From the NCBI GenBank assembly GCA_023213395.1, contig CM041465.1, forward strand, positions 242,055,741 to 242,119,740: a DNA stretch of 64,000 nucleotides, in the 5' to 3' direction. Both the position numbers and the translations under genes were made by a program. Below, piece after piece: positions 1 to 10,975 of the stretch (positions within the stretch are counted from its first letter, which is position 1; every line of letters begins with the position of its first letter). The notes beneath the pieces were generated by a model. The model had not been told where the DNA came from and searched no databases. It saw only the letters and a list, made by a program, of their open reading frames with translations. The DNA comes from Cycas panzhihuaensis (Eukaryota > Cycadophyta).

Positions 1-280
1 CTTGCTTTCAGCACAAAACCTTTAGCCACCAGTCTCACCCTGTATTTATCAACCTTTCTATCAACATCTGTTTCCATTTTGAAAACCCACATACAACCAA
101 TAGTCTTCCTGCCATATGGAAGTTCTACCAAGTCCCATGAATTATTTTTCTTCAAAACATCTATCTCTTCTTGCATAGCCCTTTTCCACTTCTCACCATG
201 GATATCATCTACTGCTTCCTGATAACATGTGGGCTCACCATCATTAGAAACTGAAGTAATAGAAATAGAAGGTCTCTACC
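1..280 (-). pseudogene. pol: start of reverse transcriptase, Copia-B copy 1
   Basis: The minus strand reads VELPYGRKTIGCMWVFKME and then KVDKYRVRLVAKGF, the first conserved blocks of copia RT (KARLVAKG motif). The catalytic YVDD block would be beyond position 1. Confidence 0.8.
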
Positions 281-450
281 TATCAGGTGGATGACTAACT
301 CATGTAGATCTTCTAACTGTTGGAAGAGGAGTATCTGCATACTCCTATGAATCTGCTACTGATTCATCTTCAGAAATATCTCCATGCTCTTCAGATTCCA
401 CAGATGGATGCATTTCAAACTTAACTTGTTGATGTTCGACTGCTCACATT

Positions 451-1775
451 TCATTTAACTTCTCCATCATGCGATTTTATAAGGGGAGATTCATCAAATA
501 CGACATCTCTTTTAATGGTGATTTTATGGGTAGTAGGATCCCACAACCTATATCCCTTCACACCATCCTTATCACCATAACCAACAAAGATATATCTTTT
601 GGATTTTGGGTCTAATTTTGAATGTTTATTTTTGTCAGTCCAGGCATAAACATCACAACCAAAAACTTTTAAATTTGAATAATCACATGGATGTCCAGTC
701 CATACCTCTTCAGGAATCTTGTAATCTATTACAAGTGATGGTGACTTGTTTACCAGATAGCAAGCTGTTTGAATAGCTTCTACCCACAAGCCCTACTCCA
801 CCTCTACATTACTTAGCATGCTTCTTGCTCTTTTCAAGAGTGTCCTATTCATGTGCTCAACAATGCCATTTTGCTACGGAGTATAGCTAGTGGTCTTATA
901 TCTTTCAATCCCAGCTTCTCTGTAATAGTTCTCAAATTCGAAATAGTTAAACTCACCTCCATTGTCAGTTCTTAAACATTTGATTATCTTACTAGTGTTA
1001 TTCTTAACTAGAGCCTTGAACTGATTAAACACACTAAATACTTCCGATTTTCTTTTCAAAAAATAGACCCATACCTTCCTGGAGTAATCATCTATAAATG
1101 TGATAAAATATAATGATCCTCCACAAGATATTTTAGGGGCTGGTCCCCATACATCTGAATGTATGTAATCCAAAACACCTTTACTAGTGTGACTCCCTAC
1201 TTTAAACCTGAGTCTACACTGTTTTCTAAAAACACAATGTTTATAGAAAGCCAAGTCTAAAAGCTACAAGTTAGGAAGCAACTTACAGTTTATTAGCACC
1301 TGAAGTCATCTCTCACTCATGTGCCCAAGTCTCTGATGCCAGAACTGAGCTAGATCTTCTGAAGTCTTTAATGCTGTAGTTGCTTGGCTAACATTTATAC
1401 TTCCTACTAAAATATAAGGATTTCCTTTCTTTAAGGCTTTTATAACAACTGAGGCACCCTTTGACACCTTTAGGACTCCTTCATAACCTGTATGCTTATA
1501 ACCACCTGAATCTAATTCACCCAAGAAAATCAGATTCCTTTTCAGATCAGGTACATGTCTAACCTTAGTTAATGTCCCCACTACCCCATCGAACATCTTA
1601 ATCCACGATGCTCACCGTGCCTTTGTCTTATAAGAAACTTCATTCCCCATAAGCACATCACCACCATCAAGAGGTTGGTATGATGAGAACCAACTCTTGT
1701 GTGGCCACATGTGGTGCAAAGCACTTGAATCTAACAACCAGTCATGGTGATAATGAGAAACATTACAAGCAACCA
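451..1775 (-). pseudogene. pol: protease and integrase region of Copia-B copy 1
   Basis: The aspartic protease site reads DSSA (1720-1731) where active enzymes have DSGA, so Gly is lost. The GAG-pre-integrase zinc finger is marked by FWHQRLGHM (about 1310-1340). The integrase core follows: HSDVWGP with the first Asp at 1153-1155, FITFIDDYSRKVWVYF, and TDNGGEF with the second Asp at 964-966. The tail ends in the usual FVGYGDKDGVKGYRLWDP. Frame breaks and stops separate the pieces near 1600, 1300 and 870-790. Integrase would insert the cDNA into the chromosome; this copy cannot encode it intact. Confidence 0.88.
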
Positions 1776-2598
1776 AGACATCATCATCTATACCTTGATT
1801 TAACTCCACCTGATTCGCCTCCTTGATAGGATCTTCCTTTTTCTGGAACTCTTTCCTTTTGTAGCAATCCTTCTTGAGGTGACCAGTCTTATTACAGTGC
1901 CAACATCTGAGCTTACTCTTTTTGCTCTTTGGCTTGGACCTTAATGTATCCCTGGAGTTTTGTCCTCTCTCAATCATTCTACCCCTTGCCGTCATAGCTT
2001 CTGGTATGGAGGTTTCAAGACTAGACTTCCTCTGCACTTCTTCCGTTAGCAAAGCACTCACAACAGAATCATAATCCAATACATCTATAGTGCTAAATCT
2101 AATTGAGGTGACAATATTATCCCAAGATTCGGGTAATGAGCATAATAAGGTAACAACCTTATCCTCATCCTCAATTTTAACATCGATATTAGTCAACTGA
2201 CAAATAAGAGTATTGAAAATATTTAAATGGTCAACAATTTTTGTGCCTTCCTTCATCTGTAATGAGTATAGTCACCTCTTCAGGTAGATTCAATTCGTTA
2301 CTGATTTGGTCATATACAGGCCTTCCAATTGGGTTAATAATCTTATTATTGTCTCCTCCCCTGCAATGTTAAACAAGACTTCATCTGCCAAGCACAATCG
2401 TATTATGTTAAGTGCCTTTTTGTCTAAGTCATCCCATTCATAATTATCCATCCTTATGGGTTTCTTCAATTTACCTTCAAGGGCTTTGTACAAACCTTGT
2501 TGTGCAAGAGCATCATGGACTTTTAGCTTCCATAACTTGAAGTTGTTCTTGCCATTGAATTTCTCTACTTCGAACTTTGCACCTTCTAGTTTCACCAT
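1776..2598 (-). pseudogene. gag: gag region of Copia-B copy 1
   Basis: Gag forms the virus-like particle and binds element RNA. The ATG at 2598 follows the LTR and PBS closely and begins MVKLEGAKFEVEKFNG, the same start as in copy 2 at 43579. One frame runs through the UBN2-type gag domain with two in-frame TGA stops (near 2290 and 2257). An intact CCHC zinc knuckle, CWHCNKTGHLKKDC, lies at 1864-1905 after a Lys/Arg/Ser-rich stretch. The sequence AAG|GTATAG just downstream matches the donor-like site discussed for copy 3. The stops make it a pseudogene, though much of the protein still reads through. Confidence 0.88.
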
Positions 2599-2657
2599 TT
2601 GGTGTAGAAAAGCTGATGCCAAAACCTTCACAAAATTACTACAAAAAATAAAAGAGT

Positions 2658-2670
2658 GGCTCTGATACCA
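2658..2670 (-). other. Primer binding site of Copia-B copy 1
   Basis: On the minus strand TGGTATCAGAGCC lies two bases inside the LTR end. It is the standard complement of the 3' end of plant initiator methionine tRNA, used to prime minus-strand DNA synthesis in copia elements. It fixes the orientation. Confidence 0.92.
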
Positions 2671-2672
2671 CT

Positions 2673-3319
2673 TATTGAGAATACAAGGTCCCAACCCTTT
2701 AACTACCATGGAGATCTATTGCATTTTTACAACTAGTTATAAAAATTGAAACTTAAAATTACATGCAAGTTCTAAAATCAGAGATTATACAATAATATGA
2801 AAATGAAAGCCAAATATCACATATGCACCCGATATAACATGGTAAAACCCTAGCAGTATGCTATGGAAACATCCACATAGGAAATGTATTGATCTTTATT
2901 GCTGTAGAATGGAGAAACAATACATATCAGTAGCAGAGTGCTCTCAGGAACAACAACTAATCACCGCCCTCATCATAGTATATTACATTACATACAACAT
3001 AATAAGAAAAAGCCCTAAATTAGGCTACATGAGAGGGACATCCAAGGCATGAATCTCAACCATAGAATCTAGGGTATTTGTATCAAACGACCTTGATTCG
3101 CTTTACATTTTAATATAGTTTATAGGGCTAATTTTTTGGGTCAGGGGCTATCACCCCCGAACCCCCTCTTAGTGGGGGATGTTCCATGCCCCCCACACCC
3201 CCCAGCGAAGGGGGCCTCCCACCCACCTTGGAACCCCCTGAGAAAGATTAGGGGTGGAAACCATGCCAAAAACATGCCAAAATTTTAGCCCTAAAATATT
3301 GTTGTCACAATATTACACA
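2673..3319 (-). repeat. 5' LTR of Copia-B copy 1
   Basis: The reverse complement starts TGTGTAATATTGTGACAAC and ends TTCTCAATA, matching the LTRs at 42850-43505, 47544-48200 and 62221-62878 along its length. It holds the family's G/C hairpin block (about 3140-3235). Terminal CA is decayed to TA. Right flank is TTCCC. Confidence 0.88.
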
Positions 3320-4175
3320 TTCCCAATGGGGATTAGACCTTATCAGAGCTATAACCCCTCCTTCCTCCTTGCAACACAAGTTCATCTTAATTGCAATAGA
3401 GTAGTTCACTAAATGGGCCAAAGTAGTCCCTCTATCATCCATTACTATTAAGACCATAGCCATTTTCATCTACTAACACATTATCTGTTGATTCTGGGTT
3501 TCTTGATGTCCTAATCATAGATAATAGTACTCTCTTTTGTAATAAAGAGATGGATGAACTTTGTGGGAAGTTTAGGATATCCTATAAAACCTCTTCTCCT
3601 TATTATCCATTGGCTAATGGCTAAATTGAATCATTTAATAAAACCCTTATTAGCATCTTAAAGAAAGCAGTCATTTAATCCTAAAAGGATTGGCACCTTT
3701 AACTTCCTTCTACTTTATCGGTATATTGTACTTCTATTTACATAGTTATAGGGATGAACCATTCTCCCTCATGTATGGGATCGAAGTGGTCCTTCTCTTA
3801 GAAGTCAAAATCCCCTCTTTATATGTTTCTCTTCGAGGTCTCATCAATGAGGAATCCTACCACTAGGCATACCTTCTTAACCTCAAAGCCTTGGATGAGA
3901 AACACTTGATGGCTTATGAAGAGAACCTCGCCTATAAGGCCAGGGCATGAAGAATGTATAATAAATATCTCCATCCTTACCCTCTAAATCTTGGGGACCA
4001 TGTCCTTAATCTTGAGTATCTCCATGACCACTTATCCAAATTTAGGCCTAAATGGGTTGGTCCTTTCGTCAATCTCAAGAGCCTTGATAATGGTGCCTAT
4101 AAGATAGCAATTCTAGAGGGTCTTGAATTCAAGAAATCTATGAATAGTAAATTCCTAAATAAGTTCTATGTATGA
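3320..4175 (+). pseudogene. pol: Ty3/gypsy integrase, Tat-like unit 0
   Basis: Integrase core and C-terminus of a gypsy element, cut on its left by Copia-B copy 1. Visible blocks are DLIRAITPPSS, KFILIAIE and FTKWAKVVPL (the usual IDLIGPI and FTKWVE motifs; first Asp near 3336). Next come IDNSTLFCNKEMDEL (Asp at 3520), the motif SPYYPLANG with IESFNKTL carrying the Glu, and a GPY/F-type tail PKWVGPFV (about 4045-4070). The tail ends with a stop after NKFYV at 4175. Frame changes near 3335 and 3690-3900 and a stop in place of Gln show decay. The wording resembles Tat-type rather than chromovirus integrases. Confidence 0.85.
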
Positions 4176-4860
4176 CCCTTTCTACTTCTGAGTAGGATAG
4201 ACACACCCCTCCATCACTCTAAAACGAGCCTAAACTACCACTCTAAATGCATCTTCATTTCTCCTAGTCATAGGTGTGATGATAGTTTGGAGTAGCTCTT
4301 TATCCTTTTGACTTTGTTACTTGTATTGCATCTCTTGTCCCCCTCCTTAGGGAGACCTATCCTCTCCTAGTTGGGCAAGAAAACCTCATTCACTTCTGAG
4401 CATGGAGTCACTTCCCAACCAGGGCCTTTTGTTGCTTAGGTATCCATATCCTCTAGTCATCGCTTCCTTTGTATATCCATTATGCTCCCCTAATAGACAT
4501 ACGTGGCACCCCCTCCTAATCTCACATGTAGCTATCATTGATATGTATGGTGATCGTGTGTGCCCATTATGAGTGTGGTATCATATGAAAGGAAGCATGA
4601 GTGTCATATGCATATGATCTAATAACAAAAACCATACTTACCAATCAACTAAAACTATCTAAATGCATGACCCCTTATTCACCCATGCACACATATCCAT
4701 ATGCATATGTTCATCTCTCTATGCATTATATAAATAAATAAGCTACACAACTAAGTAATAACATCACAAACTCATCATAACATCATCATCATGTATCAAA
4801 TGGGGTACCAATTGGCCCCTATCTATATATGTACAAAGTCATATGATATAGCACAAGCAT
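4176..4860 (+). other. Spacer between integrase and antisense gene, unit 0
   Basis: Non-coding 3' region of the Tat-like element. It starts right after the integrase stop with a segment (TTCTACTTCTGAGTAG, then GAGCCTAAACTACC at about 4224) that recurs after the break in unit 2 at about 27318-27370. The rest is low-complexity AT-rich sequence with CATATG and CATCATCAT runs. No gene seen. Confidence 0.55.
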
Positions 4861-4869
4861 ATGGTACAT

Positions 4870-7680
4870 CATCATCTAGGCAATATGCCTCAGGAAGTTA
4901 GAATCCATGAAGGGAGGAGTACAATCATATGCCTACATATGGTAAAAACTCCCTGGAGCTCTAAAGCTTTCCTATCTAAAATCCATAGTATATAATCTCC
5001 TAAACACCATGCCCTCAAGGGGTATTGTCCCCTCATTTGTAAGATCTCTTGCTGGGTGATCACATACCTCCTAGGCTCCTGTGATATCATTGTGAGCTCC
5101 CTGCTTTACTCTCCTCATCTTGAGGCCTCCTTTGGGTCATCGTCATGGTGTGTGACCTACTATGTGATGATCTAGTGGTAATCTACTCTACTAGTTGATC
5201 TTATTTAGCCTAGATATGATCCCTCTCTCCCTCTGCTCCACAGAGCCTCTCCTCCAACATAGTGATCTAGATCGTACTCTCTATATCCCTGCTTAATTCT
5301 CCTCTCTAGGCCTCTAGCCCTCGTACCTAGCCCTACAAGGTGTTCCTCCTAACTACCAACTAGTCCCTCTCTGCCTGCAGTCCATCCAGGATGCCTTGGA
5401 GTTTACCAACCCTCTCTTGGAGCTCTTGAGACTCTACCACCTATATATCTCTAGCCTAAATCAATAGGGAGAATGCTGCTATGTGTGGCCTTGCTGATCA
5501 GGACTCCTCACTAGCCAAGATATGAGGATGTCCCTCCATGTAGACTTAGGAGAATAGCTTATATACTATCACCTCTAGTAGCCTCGCCATCTCTACTCCC
5601 CCTACCAAACCATACATACTATATGTTAGTCCAATATATATATATACAAAAATAACAAAATCTAAATAAAATCATCTAAGGGAAGCAATAAATGATCAAA
5701 AGGACATCAAGCCAGGGTAGAATCTCATCTCCTAGGATGGATAGATCCTCTACCTAGATGATCACCTCCTCTATTGCAGCTCCCCCTATTACTACCTCTA
5801 TCTCCTCAACCTCTAGTACTACCTCGCATACCACTTGGGCTGTTAGGGTATCTCCTCCCTCTAATCCTGCCTCTCTTGGGATCTCTCTATCCATGATATC
5901 TATTACCACCTCTACCTCTACCACCATGGCTACCACTACTGTTGGGCCTCTACCTGCTAGTCCTAGTGGTGGCCTATCTCCCCCTACTAGTGCTGATGGA
6001 CATGCCTCATCTCCTGTAGCTCCTAATGGTCCTACTTTATCCCCTCTATCTTCTCCATCGTCATCACTACCCTCATTAGGCTTATTTCCTAAATCTCTAC
6101 CCTTATCATCACTCTCCTAATGGATCACTTAATAGGGATCCACTATGTAGTCATTCAAGGTTAAGAGATCCAATGATATCACTGCCATCAATCGACATAT
6201 GTGGACCTAATCCTCAGTCCCTTTAAACCTCATCTGTAACATGAACCATAGGGCCCTTAGCTAAGATGGGGTGTGGTCCTCTTGGTGGTGCCACCACTCT
6301 GCAATGGTCAAAGAACTAGCACTGGAGTAATGTGTAGTAAGAAAAACCCCCTCTCTTAGCTACTCATATCTAATTAAGCTATGCAATTAGGTTGGTTACT
6401 ATCAAGGTATCCCAGTCAAACCTCTCTCTAGCCTTGCACCTCCTGATAGTGGTCATCTAACCTCCTAAGATGTCCCTGTAGTTCTATTTCTAGGATATCT
6501 AGAATAGAATAACTAGAGTAATGAGTTTCCTAATATAAGAAACTCTAGATAAAGCCATCGCCTAGACTGAGACCCCTCGCTGATCCTATTGGCTCTATCC
6601 TATAAAAAACCTAGCTACCTTCCTATGGGCAGCATTTATGCTGGGTAGTATACCTAGTGATGTTGGTGTCCTTCTTAATGGTGTTCCCAAAATCCTCCCT
6701 ATATCCCTAGGTGTGATAGAGATATCTCCCATCTATGGGAGGCGGAATACATGCCTCTACTGATCCTAGTATTAGATGATGTCAACAAGGAAGCACTAGT
6801 CATATGAATACTTTAGAGTCCTAATGACCTTCATAAGCCCACAACATCATAGAGTTATCTACTCCTACCATGTCATCATCCCAATGAAACTCATCATTGC
6901 CATACCTATGTTCTCACGATTATCAACCGTGAGAACAACCTATAGACATCAAAAAACCAATTAGAGATCTACTAATCCTCTCTACCATGTGCCATGCCCC
7001 CTTTGGGTAGTTGTATCTCTATCAGACTGAGAAAATCCATCCATTAGGGCCTCTTTTCTCTTTTTCTCCTATCTAGCCTCCACCCCACATCAAACTCTGT
7101 GGTATCACAGATATTAATATAGCCCCCATTAAGAAAATCATATTTTCTTGGTGGCCTTACTCCAAACTTCATAGCATCATGATATTTTCTATAAGGCCAT
7201 GGATATCCTTCCTAAGAAGGGAGGGGTGTGGCTTAAAAACTCAAAAAAAAAATCCTATGTAGACCAAACTTGGCCCACTAGGACTAGGGTTGCTTAATGC
7301 CCTAGTCCTGCCCCTTGCTAGGCCTCATTCAAGCTCCAAGAGGTCTTAATTGCCCTTATGGGGCCCAAAATAAACTCTAAAAACTGTAAAATATCCATTA
7401 GATATAGTCGATAAAATGAAATAGCTAGGGGATTATTCAATCATTGGATCAGGACTAATCATTGCCATCTCATCTCTACGATCTTGATGGCTATCCTTGC
7501 TCCTTGATCTAATGGTTGGATCTCTCAATGGGTTCTCTTGAATGCTAGCATAGCCTTACTACATAGAGGGAAGGGCTCCAGATCTCTCATGGGACTCGTG
7601 AAAATGAACCTTATTTTGACCCTTCTCCCCTTTATATATGCAGGGTTGCCTAGGAGTGCCATCTCCTTTCTCCTTTCCAT
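4870..7680 (-). pseudogene. Antisense accessory gene, plant-mobile-domain-like with RG-rich and coiled-coil parts, copy 1
   Basis: The minus strand, opposite to gag-pol, carries a long decayed coding region that aligns at protein level with 35620-38233. Start: ATG at 7680; the N-termini share ME(R/K) and RVK(I/M)xFIF. At about 6840-6600 lies a plant-mobile-domain-like core: GLMKVIRTL, then QRHVFRLP, GDISITPRDIGRILGTP and AHRKVARFF. RERFDWDTLIVTNLI follows near 6400. An RG-rich segment (GRGRGGNRY, RGRIRGRR, RGSNRG) spans about 5950-5700, and a heptad-rich coiled coil (QELQERVGKLQGILDGL, then LEERLCGAEGERD) about 5460-5170. The PMD family occurs in plant nuclear proteins and in many transposons. 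Role here is inferred: a nuclear, nucleic-acid-binding accessory protein. Many stops; not functional as it stands. Confidence 0.7.
5690..5960. repeat. Low-complexity CTC/CCT-rich tract over the RG-rich codons
   Basis: The + strand is a degenerate CTC/CTA/CCT run that opens a Ser/Thr-rich frame; the minus strand gives the Arg/Gly-rich segment of the antisense protein. The repeat character follows from RG codons (AGA, GGT, GGA). The matching block in the second copy (about 36460-36660) is also RG-rich. Confidence 0.6.
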
Positions 7681-7848
7681 GACAACCCTTAGGATTATCT
7701 CATTGTCCTCACTCACTTTGTCTTCAGGGTCTGACCCTTATTTCACTCCTATAGCCTCTATTTTATTTCCTTTTGGTGAATTTGTGATGACCCCTTTAGC
7801 TTCTTAGAGTCCCCTTCTATCTTATTTTTTGTGCCTTGCTAATATATA

Positions 7849-7860
7849 CCCATGTGTATA
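7849..7860 (-). promoter_or_regulatory. TATA-like element upstream of antisense gene, copy 1
   Basis: The minus strand reads TATACACATGGG, 174 bp before the ATG at 7680. The second copy has TATAAACATGGA 180 bp before its ATG. Shared flanking words (CAAAAAATA, AGACTCTAA) lie just downstream. This suggests a promoter within the element for the antisense gene; it is inference from two copies. Confidence 0.4.
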
Positions 7861-8190
7861 CTCTTTTGACTTATTTTGATGTCCTAAATACATTTTTTCC
7901 ATCTATTTGAGACTTTGAGGCTCTTAGGGGTACCCCCTCCTCCCTTCTAGGCCTCTATAGGCCCTTTTTTGACACCTGGGGGCCTTGAAAGAGTATAGTC
8001 ACCAATCTTTTCCTGCTCTTTCTCTAGATAAACTTATTTTTTAGCATGGTAGCCTGTTGTTAGGGCTCTCCTATCCTCTCATGACCATTATTTATAGCTT
8101 CTTGAGCTGTTGTAGCCCTATCACTACCCCCCTCTTTTGCATCTTAACTTTACTGTCACCATCTCTTCTATTGCTTGACTCAAACTCTAT
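7861..8190. other. Spacer between antisense gene and second RNase H, unit 0
   Basis: About 330 bp without recognisable coding blocks. The part next to 7860 would be the antisense gene's upstream region; the rest leads into the + strand RNase H frame. Nothing else seen. Confidence 0.4.
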
Positions 8191-8640
8191 TCCTTTTACC
8201 ATGGTATTGCTCATCTTCACTGACAAAGGAAGTTGTGGTAATCCCAGACCTTCCATAACCATATGGATCCTTAGTGACCCCTCTGGATATGACTATATGC
8301 ATTTTAAAATCTTTCTACCTAAGGCTAGGAATAATAAAGTTGAATACACAGCTATTATCGAAGCCCTTGCTGATGCACTTTGCTTTCACCATGGCCCCAT
8401 CATCCTCTATTATGACTCTTAGATCATCATGTCACAACTAACCTAGGTTTACCAGGTGCATTGCCCATGATTAAGAGCCCTTACTTTGACTGCCAAGTCC
8501 CTTCTATCTTACTTCTATTCTATGGTTATTCAACACATTCCTTGAGACCTGAATACTAAGGCTAATGGCCTTGTTTGTTGCATCCTCGAGTCTCATCTGC
8601 TTCTCTTAGATGATCCCCCCTAGATAGCCTAATGGGATGC
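8190..8640 (+). pseudogene. Second (archaeal-type-like) RNase H of Tat-like unit 0
   Basis: A + strand reading shows IFTDKGSCGNPRPS (Asp at 8222), then KARNNKVEYTAIIEALADA (Glu at 8342) and GPIILYYDS (Asp at 8414). The tail reads LRALTLTAKSLLSYF, IPDLNTKANGLV-like. The spacing and motifs are those of type I RNase H of the extra 'aRNH' kind that Tat-clade gypsy elements carry besides their own RNase H. It would remove RNA from RNA/DNA hybrids during reverse transcription. Three catalytic acids are still visible; stops follow at 8420 and 8444. It lies downstream of integrase and of the antisense gene. Similar sequence recurs at 38770-39180. Confidence 0.72.
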
Positions 8641-9055
8641 CTGATCACCTAGGCTCTAGGATCATCCCTTCTATTATTGTGATCCCTTTACACATCTAAA
8701 AGTAGGCCACTAATAAGGTTAAACTACGATGACCACCAGGTTTATTTCTTCACTCTGTCCTTTATACCATCTGTGGTATGAGGCCCTTGCACTTCAACTC
8801 TCTACATGTATAAATCTTTTGCTCATATTTATTTATCAATTATTCTTATGACATTGTATGGTATCTATCTTTCACAAGGGTGATGGGGGTAATCCCCTCC
8901 TCCCCCCATTCTTTCATACCAGACTCATAGGCGATGCATGGGTAGCCCCCATGTCGCTCCATTCCTTTCCTTGTGCACGTGATCTGCCATGACACCTACC
9001 ACTCTCCTTGGATAACGATACTTTTTGCATTAGTGGATGATAGTAATCTCTTTAT
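8641..9055 (+). other. 3' untranslated region before LTR block 1
   Basis: No coding blocks. Contains one copy of the recurring GAGGATAAACTATGG-like word (AAGGTTAAACTACGATGACC, about 8715-8734). An imperfect inverted repeat, GGGGGTAATCCCC, lies at about 8884-8896. The true left edge of the LTR could lie in this stretch. Confidence 0.45.
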
Positions 9056-10114
9056 ATTGACAACATTTTCCATCGCTAGATGCTCTCGAGTGATGAGGCT
9101 CTACTGCCAAGTGGTAAGTGTTTCCCAACTATCAGGAATGGACATAGATAGTGCCTCTTAGGTAGGCATAGATATACATCTCTATCCTTTCTTGTCATTT
9201 ACTTTAGGATGTGATGAGATGTTTGATGATTATATTTTATATGACATTATTGCATGTATGGTTGAGATGCTTGGTTTACCTGCCCATTCTTGTGCCTCTT
9301 ATTATGATCCAACCTATGATGACTCAGGACCATCATCCTATGGCACCATACAACCCCTTATGACACCTCCTTAGTACTCTTGGGTACTCATGGGCCCCCA
9401 TATCTCACTTTTTGTTCACTATTAGCATTATACATGATCCCTAATACCTCATTTAAGGCTTTATCACCCTTGTATATGTCATTCATTCCTCATTGAGGCC
9501 TTTATTACCCTCTTTTACACATTTGTGAAGCCCCACCAATGCCTAGAGGTCCTCTAAAGGCCTTACTATTCTAGCATGCCTCTCAGTTGTGCCCTAGGAT
9601 CCTTCTTTTAGGGGTCCCCTAGGCTTCCTTTTTTTCATCTTGTATTTTATTCACACCATGATAATATTCGTGGTACCGCAATAAACTTTATGGTACTGCA
9701 AAGTTTGTCGTAAGGTGACTATCCATTAACTTTTGTGGCCTGGCAACAACCATTTTCATATTTATTGCAAAGTTGACATATGGTAGGACATTATTTCCTA
9801 ACTATAGTGAACCCTAATCACTCAGGAAACCTAATTTGGGCATAAAAACCCAATTCTGAGTTCATTCTACCTCTCTTGGCTCTTATACGAAAGGAAAAAT
9901 GCCTCCCACCTATGCTTATGGTCTCTCCTTCTATTCTTCTATTCTCCAAGGGGAAAACCCTAGAACATAGGTCTATACTAGCTCTTCTCTAGTAGGTCTT
10001 CCTTCCATGGTGCTCACTCTAGTTGCAACAATAAGTTTTGCAAGGTTTTGAGTCTCATTCTTGCCTCCAAAAGGATCCCTTCTCCACCTAGCAAGAGGGA
10101 TCCTCATCCTTTCA
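9056..10114 (+). repeat. LTR block 1 of the Tat-like array
   Basis: Starts TATTGACAACATTTTCCATC, matching TGTTGACAGCATTCACCATC at 39606 and TGTTGACAACATTCACCATC at 58430. It ends CATCCTTTCA followed by TTGGTGC, matching CATCCTCTCA|TTGGTTG at 22957 and ATTCA|TTGGTTGG at 59395. A TATA-like CATAAAAACCC lies at about 9841. The right edge is supported by the repeated CA|TTGGT junction, a probable primer site; the left edge is less sure because no purine tract precedes it. More diverged than blocks 2 and 3. Confidence 0.5.
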
Positions 10115-10943
10115 TTGGTGCATGAGGTAACATCTACTTTACTTCAATTTTTGTGATTGTATTAAGTTTATTTCTTATTGTTCTTTCTTTTGGAAAATAT
10201 ATTTAGTATATATTTCCATTTATTTCAAGTTTTGCATGCATCTTCCTCTCTTTTTGGGTGTCTAAAAGAAGACAAACTCTTCCTTTCTCGTTGATTACAC
10301 CTTCATATCCCTTGGGTTCTTCTTGGGACATAAGTAGGTTGATTGTTATATTCCTTTGAGAGGAGAAGAGGAGTTCATGGCTACGGTTCTAACCCTTACA
10401 ACCATATCCTCCAGGGCAGCCCCCTACCTCTCCTAGTTTTCTTACTCCATATCCATCCTACATACCAAGAAACTCATTAGCTGAGGGCCTCTACTAGGTG
10501 TAGCATTTGTAGCCCCTTGTAATGCCCACAACCATCTCTTATATGCACTATTTGGCAGCAAGTCCCTTCATATGATTAACCATTTTATGAGATTTCTATT
10601 TCCCTTGCATATCTTGCAAAAGTTGCAACATTGCAACTTTTGCAACATTTACACTTTTTTTAGCTTTTACAACTTCTTGATCCTTATAAGTTGCATCACT
10701 TTTATTTGCTTATAATTATAAATCCTCTCCCAACTTATTTCTTAGAGTACCCAAGCACATAGGAGGTAGATTGTTTGAGGGAGGTATCCATTCTAAGGCT
10801 CTCCTTTCTCTTACCTTTAAAACTCTCCCTTTTCCCCCTAAATATTACTTGGAAACATTTAAGTATACAATGGGAAGATTGAGAAGTGTATTGTTTCTTT
10901 TCTTTCAAAACATTAAGCAAGTTTATATTTCATTTTGATGAGC

Positions 10944-10975
10944 ATACACACACATACACATACACACACACACCC
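10944..10975. repeat. (CA)n microsatellite
   Basis: Imperfect CACACA/CATACA run inside the unit 1 leader, followed by CATATATGCATGCACATG. Confidence 0.8.

Larger units (their letters stand above)
1..3319 (-). mobile_element. Copia-B copy 1, Ty1/copia retrotransposon, 5' part
   Basis: This is the 5' part of a Ty1/copia element on the minus strand. It runs from its 5' LTR (right end) through gag, protease and integrase to the start of reverse transcriptase, where the window ends. The domain order PR-IN-RT defines Ty1/copia. It closely matches the complete copy at 42850-48200, so about 2 kb (rest of RT, RNase H, 3' LTR) should lie left of position 1. It sits inside the integrase of a + strand gypsy element, whose coding resumes at about 3325. 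Its target duplication cannot be tested because the other end is outside the window. Confidence 0.9.

Noticed and set aside
5758-6120. Open Ser/Thr/Pro-rich + strand frame of 120 residues
   Set aside because: It is the complement of the RG-rich codons of the antisense gene. The bias comes from CTC/CCT repetition, and the second unit shows no matching frame.
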